Assembly: GCA_029055625.1 (NCBI GenBank)
Contig: JAIDCY010000148.1
Coordinates: forward strand, 49,856 to 113,855
Source: Ruminococcus sp.
GTDB taxonomy: Bacteria > Bacillota > Clostridia > Oscillospirales > Ruminococcaceae
Direction of reading: 5' to 3'
DNA length: 64,000 nucleotides
Both the position numbers and the translations under genes were made by a program. Shown here one piece after another: positions 47,872 to 56,842 of the stretch. How positions within the stretch are numbered: the first letter of the stretch is position 1; every line of letters starts with the position of its first letter. The notes under the pieces were generated by a model. That model was not told where the DNA came from. It made no database searches and saw only the letters and a list, made by a program, of their open reading frames with translations.

Positions 47872-48460
47872 GTTCCATTCTTGCCCTGATGTAGTTTTCG
47901 AGATAGTCAACAGTGCCGTCAATTCCTAAGCGTGTACTGTTAATGCAGAGGTCGTAAAGTCTCGAATCTCCCCAGTGTCCTGAGCAGTGATAGTTGTGAT
48001 AGCGTTTACGTTTCTTGTCTTTTTTCCGGATAAATTCCCTTGCATCTTCTTCCGGAAGTTCATATACTTTCATGACACGTTTAATTTTAGCATCCGGATC
48101 TGCAAGTATAAACAGCGATACGAGAGCAGGATTATTTTTAAGACGTGTTTCAGAACATCTTCCGACTACTACGAAAGATTCGCCACTTTCCGACTTTTCT
48201 TTCAGAAAATTGAACTGCATTTCCGCTATGTTGTCTTCAATGGAATTACTGTAACCCCTTACACGTCTTGAAATGAGTTTCTTTTTCGGATTTTCGTTGT
48301 ATTTTTCTATTTCTTCCGGAGTAAGTCCGGTACGTTCAGCGATTTCGGTGATAAGATGCCGGTCGTAAATCGGTATGCCGAACCTTTCAGCGAGTGCTTC
48401 CGCTATAACCCTTCCGCCACTGCCGAACTCTCTTCCGACTGATATAATAAGTTGTGACAT
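47861..48460 (-). CDS. Cytidylate kinase-like family protein
   Basis: LIISVGREFGSGGRVIAEALAERFGIPIYDRHLI. Confidence 0.9.
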   Translation of the reverse strand: MSQLIISVGREFGSGGRVIAEALAERFGIPIYDRHLITEIAERTGLTPEEIEKYNENPKKKLISRRVRGYSNSIEDNIAEMQFNFLKEKSESGESFVVVGRCSETRLKNNPALVSLFILADPDAKIKRVMKVYELPEEDAREFIRKKDKKRKRYHNYHCSGHWGDSRLYDLCINSTRLGIDGTVDYLENYIRARMEHNY

Positions 48461-48476
48461 AAGAAATCCTCCTTTA

Positions 48477-49829
48477 TTATAAGTATCTCATGAAAATGTA
48501 AGCCGTCGATATTGCGAGTACTATTACAGTAGCCGGTGCGAGTTTCTGACAATATTTTCCCCAGCCTATCGGGTAACCGTTTTTTGCGGAAATTGAAGTA
48601 CCTACAACGTTTGCGGAAGCACCTATCGGGGTAGCACTACCGCCTATATCCGTACCGATTGAGAGCGTCCACGCAAGAGTTGGTAATGCAACGCCGGAAG
48701 TTGTGGCGAGGCTCTGGATAACGGGAACCATAGTTGCGGCAAACGGTATGTTATCAACGAACGCACTCGCCAGAGCGGACACCCACAGGATTATAACTAT
48801 CATGAGTCTGATATTACCACCGCTTATTTTTTCGATAAAATCGGCGATAATTTCAAGTATACCGGTTTCCTCCAGACCGCCGACCACTATAAAAAGTCCT
48901 ATGAAGAATACAACCGTTTTGTAGTCAACTTTTTTAAGTAATTCAAGGGCATCTTTAGCAAATGCGATAAGGGTCACGATAGCTATGAAAAGCCCGATAG
49001 TTGCGACGGTAAGATGTGTCATTGAGTGTGTAACGAGCAGGATTACCGCACAGCCGAAAATCACACTGCTTGCGATAAAGTCACGCTTGTTTGTGATAGC
49101 TTCCGACGGTTTCGGTAATTTGGAAATATCGACGCTCTCACCGTTTCCGGAAACAAGTTCTTTTCTGAATGCGAAGTAGAAGAAAATAATCGATACTATC
49201 AGCGATATTCCGGCGACAAGTCCGGTATTCATGAGGAAATCACCGAAAGAATAGCCGAGTGAAGTACCTACTATAATATTCGGAGGGTCACCGCACATAG
49301 TAGCAGAACCGCCGAGATTTGCACAGAAAATTTCCGATAAAATCATAGGAACGGGATTGAATTTCAGAAGCTGTGAAAGTTCGATAGTAACCGCCGCAAG
49401 AAACATTATAACGGTTATGCTGTCGATAAACATAGAGAGTACCGCCGATATAATCATGAAAGTAACGAATACCGGTATAGTCTTACACTTTACGAGAAAC
49501 GCTATTTTCATGCATAACCACCGGAAAAATCCGGCTTTCGCCATACCCTCCACCATAACCATCATACCGGCTATGAAAAGAATAGTTGCCCAGTTGATAC
49601 CTTTGCTTTCGCTCTCCGTGACCTGATACCAGAAGTCTTTGGTAGCGAATCCCTTGAAAGCGAGGGTATCCCATATTGCCGAACCGCTCCGCATACAGAT
49701 ACCGAATACTACCACAAGCGTTAGTATTCCACTGCCGAGCGTTACGTAATGCCGTTCGATTTTATCCATGACGATTAATACGAACATCGCCACGAATATT
49801 ATAACGGCAAAGATTTGTGATGCTGTCAT
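48477..49829 (-). CDS. SLC13/ArsB-NhaD-type ion transporter
   Basis: ATMCGDPPNIIVGTSLGYSFGDF, FVDNIPFAATMVPVI, GGSATPIGASANVVG; ATG at 49829 with aggaggt SD. Confidence 0.9.
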   Translation of the reverse strand: MTASQIFAVIIFVAMFVLIVMDKIERHYVTLGSGILTLVVVFGICMRSGSAIWDTLAFKGFATKDFWYQVTESESKGINWATILFIAGMMVMVEGMAKAGFFRWLCMKIAFLVKCKTIPVFVTFMIISAVLSMFIDSITVIMFLAAVTIELSQLLKFNPVPMILSEIFCANLGGSATMCGDPPNIIVGTSLGYSFGDFLMNTGLVAGISLIVSIIFFYFAFRKELVSGNGESVDISKLPKPSEAITNKRDFIASSVIFGCAVILLVTHSMTHLTVATIGLFIAIVTLIAFAKDALELLKKVDYKTVVFFIGLFIVVGGLEETGILEIIADFIEKISGGNIRLMIVIILWVSALASAFVDNIPFAATMVPVIQSLATTSGVALPTLAWTLSIGTDIGGSATPIGASANVVGTSISAKNGYPIGWGKYCQKLAPATVIVLAISTAYIFMRYL

Positions 49830-49991
49830 AATATAACCTCCTGTATGTATTTTTTGCACCTTTGGAATTATAGCACATTGTGAAAATTTTTTCAAGATTA
49901 ATTTATATTTTATGACAGCTTTTTCAGTTTTCATGCAAAATGCGGTTATTAATTATAAAAATTCTGTAAAAAATTGTAGTAAGAGAAGAGT

Positions 49992-50207
49992 TTAACGTGA
50001 TTCATCAGGTGTCTGGAGGTCTTCGACGTGACAGCCGAAAAATTTAGCAAGTCTCCAGTAAGTTTCTTTAGAGGTCACGCCCCTGTCTATCGCACCGTAC
50101 AGACATTCACACGTGATACCGCTTTCCTTGCTCAGCTGGCGTATAGTCTGAATACCGAACTCGTCCATAAAATCGTAAAAAGCGGTCATATTGAGAATTA
50201 TTTTCAC
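49992..50207 (-). CDS. Small helix-turn-helix protein
   Basis: TIRQLSKESGITCECLYGAIDRGVTSKETYWRLAKFFGC. Confidence 0.75.
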   Translation of the reverse strand: MKIILNMTAFYDFMDEFGIQTIRQLSKESGITCECLYGAIDRGVTSKETYWRLAKFFGCHVEDLQTPDESR

Positions 50208-50210
50208 GGT

Positions 50211-51134
50211 TCATACCTCCATATCCATAAAGTCAGCCATTGCGACAAGTCCGGCGTATGTGAAATTTTCGTTATCGTAAGCGTTGGAGAAAAGATTTAC
50301 CGCCCCTCTTAAAGCCTGCGGAGTATGTGCGATTTTCAGCAGGTAATCAATTTCAGCGTTCATGTTGTTTTTTTCGAGTACGGGAAATATACGGCAGATG
50401 TCCTCACGCTTTATATCGGTACTGCGGTATATTTTCCGCTGACGTGTCCGGTTAGAAATCTGTGCGAACTCCGCTTTACGGTTGCCCATAGCGGAAACGG
50501 TATTGAGATTCCCGATAAAGCAGATACCTAACGTCTGACCTTTATTACTGAAGTAATCGGAAAAACTCCGGAGTACCTCAATAGTTTTCAACGTAAGATG
50601 TTGTGCTTCGTCAAAAATTATAACAGTACCGTCGGAAATCTTATTGACTATCGAAAACCACATATCACTGATATTTTTTTCCTGACCTGCTCCGGTAGAG
50701 TCGGCGATTATTTTCAACAGATTGCGTATACCGGTTATGCAGGGATTTATAGTAATCATGAGGCTGTCCGCCGGATTATCGGAAACAAATTTCTGTGCGG
50801 ATTTGGTTTTACCGATACCGGCATCACCGCATACCACCGCAAGACCTCCACGGCTCTGACAGTTAGCGATAACACGGTAAATATTTCCGGAAATGGTAGT
50901 CTCAACGTAATCGGTTTCAGAGTATGCGGAATCTGTAGCAGTATCCTGACTGAAATAATTTTCTATAATATCAAAGATTTTCTGCGGATTTGATTTATAT
51001 TTACCGCTCCGGAGCTGAGAAAGTGCAGTACCCGATACGCCGATTATTTTTCCTAATGTATTCTGACTTATATTCCGTTCGTTCATGAGGTTCTCCACCT
51101 TATCGAGCAGGAGTTGTTGTTTATCGGTATACAT
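50211..51134 (-). CDS. MuB-like AAA ATPase with N-terminal HTH
   Basis: GLAVVCGDAGIGKTKSAQKF (Walker A), GTVIIFDEAQHL (Walker B). Confidence 0.92.
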   Translation of the reverse strand: MYTDKQQLLLDKVENLMNERNISQNTLGKIIGVSGTALSQLRSGKYKSNPQKIFDIIENYFSQDTATDSAYSETDYVETTISGNIYRVIANCQSRGGLAVVCGDAGIGKTKSAQKFVSDNPADSLMITINPCITGIRNLLKIIADSTGAGQEKNISDMWFSIVNKISDGTVIIFDEAQHLTLKTIEVLRSFSDYFSNKGQTLGICFIGNLNTVSAMGNRKAEFAQISNRTRQRKIYRSTDIKREDICRIFPVLEKNNMNAEIDYLLKIAHTPQALRGAVNLFSNAYDNENFTYAGLVAMADFMDMEV

Positions 51135-53094
51135 CAGATTTTTTTCTCCTTTCCGAATTTTTAGTCATCTTGTCTAAATCGATAGTTACATTTTCCGAAC
51201 CTGCCACCATAAGTTCCTGATACTCTTCATTTATTATTACGGGTATAATCTTGTTAGGATGTTGTATGTTGAAATGATTATCTTTTCTGTACTGTGCTTT
51301 TCTGACAGTCATATCAAGAAGTGTAAGACGTTGTTTGTTGGAGAGTTTCGCCTGTTCACGGACGAATTTTTTAGTCTGACGTATAATGGTATTGGCATCG
51401 GCGAGGGTATCAATATTCTCTTCGAGATAGTCCACCATAAGAGAATCTGCGATACCCCACGTAAAAAGATACCTGTCAGTGACGGCGTCGTAAATGCGGA
51501 CGTTGCGTAAATCTGCCGGATTGTAGCGGACGTATACTTCTTTATCGATATTCATTATAGTTTTTTCCGGTTCTGTAAACCATAACTTCTCACCGCATAC
51601 CGTAACGTATACGCCGTTTCGTTTTATTTTCTGCTTGCGTGTAGTACGCATAAGCATTAAATTAAGTGCGGATTCCGGAGCTTTTCTTATTTCACGGATG
51701 GTTTTGTTCCATACGTCAAGCCGTGACATTCCTTTGAAACATATTTCCGAACCGCCGTATTGTTGCAGATTATATACGCCGTCAATCCAGTTTTCAAATA
51801 CTTCTCTTATTTCATAGTCGCAGGGTAATTTACCGTCTTTTATCCGCCGTTTAAGACTTTCCGGCTTTTCAAGAACAGTACCGCCACAGAATCCGGAAAA
51901 AAGTTTTGAAAACTGATTTTTGATAGTGTAGAAAGTGCGTTCAATAGGTTTCGCCCTGGCGTTGCGGACTATAGCGTTACGCATTTCTATGCCGAGATTT
52001 TCAAAGATAGTAGGTGGAAAATTTTCCGCTGAAACCTTACCGCCTTTACGGTGACCACGTCCGCCTATGTCATAAGTGAGGAACTCCCTGCCGTTATCGA
52101 CGTATACACATTCAGGAATACCGAAACGCATAATTCCGTGACGTAATGCAAGTATGGTTGACTGCGAATCTGGCGTTTCCGTAATATTCCAGCCGGTAAG
52201 CACTCCGGATTTAGCATCAAGAAAAGCGGTCAGGTATAACCTGTGTATTTTGTTTTCGTCGTCGTATGACTGTATGTCAAAAGTGTGATTATCCGCAATC
52301 CAGCACGAATTAGCGGAAAGTTTATCATACATCCGCATTATGTAGGGTACGCACCTGTCATTGAACGCCTTTTCACCGTCACGGAGCAGGGTTTTCACGG
52401 ATACGGAAATATCTTTTTCGATACGTCGGCGGAAAGTCATTACAGTGGGGATTTTATCGAGAAGTTCGGGATAAAATTCAGCTGTCCAGTCGATAGTATT
52501 TCTGTAGCACATTGCAACCGAGGGTTTGTTTTCGTCAAGCCAGTTGTAAAGAAAATTTTCCCATACAACTTCAGGAATCGAACTTCTGCCATTGTTCCAT
52601 GGTGAGTGCCTGCCGATAATACCGTAAAAATCGTTGTTTTTATAGGCGGAAAGTTTTCTGTAAAGTATATCCGTACTGATTCTGATATCCGGATATTTCA
52701 GACGACATTCACCGATAAAATCACGGTCAAAATCGCATTTACTTACGTATTGACAACGTCGTGACTGCCATTCCTTAAGAAGTCCGCACCAGAAATATAA
52801 TTCTGAACGTTCATTTTCGGAAAGTTCTTCAATAGTAGGCAACTTTTCAGGTTTACCGGATTTTCTGGTTTTATCTTTACGTACCGGAGCAGGGGGGATA
52901 TTTTTTGCTTTACCATAATATATAGCCTGCAGGTCTTCCGGCAGTTCACAGACCGGTATCATATAGCAGGGTTTTTTGTTCTGTGGGTGTGGCTGAATTT
53001 CAGTCTTCAGCCTGCCGGTACTGCAAAGCTGTCTGATATATCGGACAGAACATTTTTTAAGTTCAGCGGTCTGACGTATTGTTATGTATTCCAT
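51121..53094 (-). CDS. MuA-like DDE transposase
   Basis: Mu-type N-terminal HTH; ADNHTFD ... VDNGREF ... RAKPIERTFYTIKNQFSKLF; Mu C-terminal-like domain. Confidence 0.94.
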   Translation of the reverse strand: MEYITIRQTAELKKCSVRYIRQLCSTGRLKTEIQPHPQNKKPCYMIPVCELPEDLQAIYYGKAKNIPPAPVRKDKTRKSGKPEKLPTIEELSENERSELYFWCGLLKEWQSRRCQYVSKCDFDRDFIGECRLKYPDIRISTDILYRKLSAYKNNDFYGIIGRHSPWNNGRSSIPEVVWENFLYNWLDENKPSVAMCYRNTIDWTAEFYPELLDKIPTVMTFRRRIEKDISVSVKTLLRDGEKAFNDRCVPYIMRMYDKLSANSCWIADNHTFDIQSYDDENKIHRLYLTAFLDAKSGVLTGWNITETPDSQSTILALRHGIMRFGIPECVYVDNGREFLTYDIGGRGHRKGGKVSAENFPPTIFENLGIEMRNAIVRNARAKPIERTFYTIKNQFSKLFSGFCGGTVLEKPESLKRRIKDGKLPCDYEIREVFENWIDGVYNLQQYGGSEICFKGMSRLDVWNKTIREIRKAPESALNLMLMRTTRKQKIKRNGVYVTVCGEKLWFTEPEKTIMNIDKEVYVRYNPADLRNVRIYDAVTDRYLFTWGIADSLMVDYLEENIDTLADANTIIRQTKKFVREQAKLSNKQRLTLLDMTVRKAQYRKDNHFNIQHPNKIIPVIINEEYQELMVAGSENVTIDLDKMTKNSERRKKSDVYR

Positions 53095-53318
53095 TAGTTA
53101 CCGCTCCTTTCGGGATAACCCGTTTCATCAAGCAACAGATAATCAACGCTTATAAGTAATGCGGTAGAAATTTTAATAATCATGTTCATTGAAGGGTTAA
53201 AGTGTCCACGTTCGAGCCGTGAGACATAAGGTTGAGTAGTATGAACCTTTTTAGCAAGTTCCGCCTGAGTGTATCCGAGTTCTTCACGTCTGTATTTTAT
53301 CTTCTGACCGAATTTCAT
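53094..53318 (-). CDS. XRE-family HTH regulator
   Basis: IKYRREELGYTQAELAKKVHTTQPYVSRLERGHFNPSMN. Confidence 0.9.
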   Translation of the reverse strand: MKFGQKIKYRREELGYTQAELAKKVHTTQPYVSRLERGHFNPSMNMIIKISTALLISVDYLLLDETGYPERSGN

Positions 53319-53394
53319 AAAAAAAATCTTTCCTTTCTGTTTACATTTTGCGTTTCTTGTGTTAAAATAATATATAGAATATAACCTTTATTAT

Positions 53395-53425
53395 ATTATA
53401 GTACTAATTCTGGAACTTGTCAAGT
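53395..53425 (-). promoter_or_regulatory. Promoter/operator of the transposition operon
   Basis: Minus strand TTGACA-N17-TATAAT; palindrome ACTTGTCAAGT (53415-53425) over -35. Confidence 0.7.
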
Positions 53426-53497
53426 GATTTTGGTATCAGAAGTAGAATTTTGTCGTTTTGTATAATTTTATTTTTTTAAAACCAATATAAGAGGTGA

Positions 53498-53965
53498 TTG
53501 AAAATGTTAAAAAGATTAAAGAAATCAGAGGAATATCATTTCATATTCAATAACATCATAGACCTTTGCGACGCTAAAAAGATAACTGTTAGTAATATAG
53601 TCAGCAGTTTCGCAACAAGCAAAAGTGCTATGACGGCATGGAAAAAAGGTAACATTCCGCCGGATACGCTTGTAAAGCTTGCCGACTATTTCGGAGTATC
53701 GCTGGAGTATCTCGTTACCGGTAATGACACAAACAAAATCACGACGGATAACGAACAGGAATTAATGGATATTTTCCGCAATCTCGACAGCCGGGAGCAG
53801 TTAAAGCTGATAGGCAGAATACAGGAAATGTACGGTATCGAGATAAGCGGAAAAGTTGCAGGTATCAAGGTAGCACGTACTACGGATAAAGTTCCGGTAA
53901 GGGAAAACGTTACAGCAGATGAATTAAAAATGATAAGGAATCTGCCGGAGGAAACGGATTTCTGA
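53498..53965 (+). CDS. XRE-family repressor-like protein
   Basis: KKITVSNIVSSFATSKSAMTAWKKGNIPPDTLVKLADYFGVSLEYLVTG. Confidence 0.88.
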   Translation: MKMLKRLKKSEEYHFIFNNIIDLCDAKKITVSNIVSSFATSKSAMTAWKKGNIPPDTLVKLADYFGVSLEYLVTGNDTNKITTDNEQELMDIFRNLDSREQLKLIGRIQEMYGIEISGKVAGIKVARTTDKVPVRENVTADELKMIRNLPEETDF

Positions 53966-54019
53966 AATATAGTAAAAGCACGTCCAAGTAGTTAAAATAA
54001 CTCTTGGAGGTGCTTTTTT

Positions 54020-54553
54020 TTGTATAATATTTATAGAAATTCAAGAGATGCGGGGTGGAAATTTCTGATTGAATACGGCATTTCAAGCCTTCCGCTTGAC
54101 TTAAAAAAGATAGTTTCGCAGATGGGAATTACAGTACGTCGGGACGATGCAGGAGTACTCAAACCTAACGAACTTGGAATAACAGTCAATGCACAAGGAA
54201 ATTTCCATATTATAGTAAGAGACACGCCGATACAGCAGAAACGTTATACGATAGCCCACGAGATAGGACATATAGTACTCGGACATACAGAAACATCCGG
54301 AAATCCTTACATAGACGAGTATGAAGCGGAGAGGTTCGCCACCGGAATACTTTCACCGGCGTGCGTACTGTGGGGACTGGATATACATAAAGCTGAAGAT
54401 ATAGCGGAATTGTGCAATATATCGATAACTTCCGCAAGGATAAGGGCAAGACGTATGGCGGTTCTTTATAAGCGTGACAAGTTTCTTACTTCACCGCTTG
54501 AAAGGGAAGTATACGAACAGTTTTCAGACTTCATAAAGTGTTACAGAAAATAA
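54020..54553 (+). CDS. ImmA/IrrE-family metallopeptidase
   Basis: RYTIAHEIGHIVLGH; DEYEAERFATGILSPACVLW. Confidence 0.93.
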   Translation: MYNIYRNSRDAGWKFLIEYGISSLPLDLKKIVSQMGITVRRDDAGVLKPNELGITVNAQGNFHIIVRDTPIQQKRYTIAHEIGHIVLGHTETSGNPYIDEYEAERFATGILSPACVLWGLDIHKAEDIAELCNISITSARIRARRMAVLYKRDKFLTSPLEREVYEQFSDFIKCYRK

Positions 54554-54641
54554 GTTAAAAAAATTAAGTTATATAAAATTTTGCAGGAGTAACGAATTTC
54601 TGATAAATATTAAAACATTTAATCTGTATAGAATAATTAAT

Positions 54642-54684
54642 AAAAAAATCCCCATGAAAAGAAGTCAGGGGGAAATTTTTTTTA
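54642..54684 (-). terminator. Probable bidirectional terminator
   Basis: aaaaaaaTCCCCatgaaaagaagtcaGGGGGAaattttttt. Confidence 0.7.
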
Positions 54685-54695
54685 AAAATTATTAA

Positions 54696-56657
54696 TTATT
54701 TAATCAGTTCACGACGGGAATTTTTCCGTAGTTTTTTCACCTCATACATTTTTTCGTCCGCCTGTTTTATGACGCTGTAAAGGGTAGTATCTGCATTTGT
54801 GGTAACAATAACGCTACCGATACTTGCGGAGAGTGTATAAGGTTTTCTGATGATATTGTTCATAGCGTCTATTTTGGAATTGAAACGGCGGATAAAAGCC
54901 TCGTCGTCACCGTCGACAACACCGGCGGTAAAGACTATAAATTCGTCACCACCGAATCTCGCACAGATACCGTTCATGCAACTGTCCTGAATCACACCGG
55001 CGAGACGTTGTATAGCAAAATCGCCCTCATTGTGACCGTAATTGTCATTTATAAATTTAAGACCGTCCATGTCAATAAAAGTAATCATGATAGTATCGTG
55101 ACGCTCCGCACACTCTTTGAATCTGACGTCAACAAGATTAATAAAACCGTTGCGATTGTAAATATTGCACATAGGGTCGATAACGTACAGACGGTTGAGT
55201 TCATCCATAGCCTTGTTGAGATGTATAAGTTTCCGGACGTTTTCGAGTGAGTTACTCAGATTCATTGTAAGACTGTGACATAAAAGGCTGTAAATCGGGA
55301 AATCGCTGTTAGTGATGATGTAGTAGCCGAGACAGCGTTCACGGAAATGCAGGGGCAGGAAGTAATTTATGTTACCGCCTTTTTTAATAGGTTCGGGGAA
55401 CATTTTCCTGCTCGGGAAATATCCGCAGGAACGTCTCTGACCTTTTTCCCAGATAAGCGGAGCGGTCATATAGCTTGAATATTTTGTATCCTGATTGATA
55501 AGCGGAGTATCATCAACAACAGAATCCTGCCAGTTTTCAGTAAGACAGAGACAGAATTTATCACAACCGAGTTCTTCAATAAATTTACTTAGTATGTCCA
55601 TAGTTTCGGCGACCTGTTCAGTTTCAGCGAGACCGGCGATAAGCCTGTTAAGCATACCGATACCGGAGTTGAAATTTTCAATTTTCTTGTAGGTACTTTT
55701 CTTGTACTTCATGAGGTCTTCGGAGTTATGAGTATGACAACCGCAACTTTCAGCGAAAACGGGTTGAGAATCGAGTTTGATATGTTTTGAGGGTTTACCA
55801 CCTTTAAGGATTTCCATGATGATTTCAACTGATTTATAACCCATTTCTTCAAGGGGTCTGTCAACGGAAGTCAGAACGGGTGTAAAATTGCGGGCGTTGT
55901 AGATGTTGTCGAAACCTGTGACGATTACATCATCGGGAACTTTGTAACCGGCTTTTTCGAGAGCGGAAACAGCGGTAAGAGCCATAGCATCATTGGCACA
56001 TATGAAAGCATCAGGAAGTGAGAGACCGGACTGTAAAAATTCCTCAATAGCCTGTCTGCCGTCCTGCGTTCTGAACTCACCGAAGAAAATGCGTTCTTTT
56101 TCGACGGGAAGATTATGTTTATTCATAACGTCGATAAAAGCATTGTAACGGTCAGTAGCCTCCGGATTGGACAGCGGACCGGAGATAAAATTGATAGTCT
56201 TTGCGTTATGTACTTCTATTACGTGATTTACGATTTCCGACATAGCGGAAGTGTTATTGATACTGATATTGCAAAGTTCGGGATAGTCGGAACAGTCGAA
56301 GACCACGGCAGGAATACCGGAATCGGTAACACGGGATATAATATTTTTTTTGGTTTCCGTATCGCAGATAGTGTTTGTCATGAGGACAGCACCATCAAAG
56401 GCGTTGAAGTTTATGAGGTTGTAGATGCTGTATTCGCCGGTATCGAAACGCTTGCTTTTGAGCATACCACCATGTGCGGCGAAGCATGAAACCTCTATAC
56501 TACCGGAAAATTCATTGTTCACGTAGGAAGCGAAACAGGAAATATTTACGTTATATTCGTGCGTGTACTTGTTAATGCCGGTGATGATATTATTCTGATA
56601 TTCTTCATCAATTCCGGCTGCAATGACTGCGATATGTATAATTTTTTCGTTTTTCAT
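54696..56657 (-). CDS. LacI/GalR-type sugar-binding domain fused to GGDEF diguanylate cyclase
   Basis: IHIAVIAAGIDEEYQNNIITGINKY, VIVTGFDNIYNARNFTPVLTSVDRPLEEMG; canonical ARFGGDEFIVF; no N-terminal HTH. ATG at 56657 behind gaggtg. Confidence 0.9.
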   Translation of the reverse strand: MKNEKIIHIAVIAAGIDEEYQNNIITGINKYTHEYNVNISCFASYVNNEFSGSIEVSCFAAHGGMLKSKRFDTGEYSIYNLINFNAFDGAVLMTNTICDTETKKNIISRVTDSGIPAVVFDCSDYPELCNISINNTSAMSEIVNHVIEVHNAKTINFISGPLSNPEATDRYNAFIDVMNKHNLPVEKERIFFGEFRTQDGRQAIEEFLQSGLSLPDAFICANDAMALTAVSALEKAGYKVPDDVIVTGFDNIYNARNFTPVLTSVDRPLEEMGYKSVEIIMEILKGGKPSKHIKLDSQPVFAESCGCHTHNSEDLMKYKKSTYKKIENFNSGIGMLNRLIAGLAETEQVAETMDILSKFIEELGCDKFCLCLTENWQDSVVDDTPLINQDTKYSSYMTAPLIWEKGQRRSCGYFPSRKMFPEPIKKGGNINYFLPLHFRERCLGYYIITNSDFPIYSLLCHSLTMNLSNSLENVRKLIHLNKAMDELNRLYVIDPMCNIYNRNGFINLVDVRFKECAERHDTIMITFIDMDGLKFINDNYGHNEGDFAIQRLAGVIQDSCMNGICARFGGDEFIVFTAGVVDGDDEAFIRRFNSKIDAMNNIIRKPYTLSASIGSVIVTTNADTTLYSVIKQADEKMYEVKKLRKNSRRELIK

Positions 56658-56842
56658 CGGATTCACCTCAAATTTATTTAAATATATTTTAGCACTATCC
56701 GGAAAGAAATTAAAGTATATTCTTAAAAAATCGTCAATACGTACAATAAGGATATGTTAAGTTTGTACATTATGCCGAATTTTAAAAAAATATCGTCTTT
56801 TTGAGGTTCTGAAATCACTTGTATGTAAAAGGAGGTCATAGC

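Larger units (their letters stand above)
49934..54585. mobile_element. Candidate compact Mu-like transposon (boundaries tentative)
   Basis: MuA-like and MuB-like genes with repressor/ImmA module; short candidate TIR TGCAAAAT (49934) / ATTTTGCA (54585) with TG...CA ends, no target duplication found. Confidence 0.6.

Noticed and set aside
49946-54643. 11-bp TTATTAATTAT / ATAATTAATAA inverted pair as transposon TIR
   Set aside because: Low-complexity AT sequence common in this window; lacks TG/CA termini
49912-54666. Alternative transposon ends TGACAGCTTTTTCA / revcomp TGACTTCTTTTCA
   Set aside because: The right copy lies inside the terminator of the neighbouring gene and no target-site duplication is present
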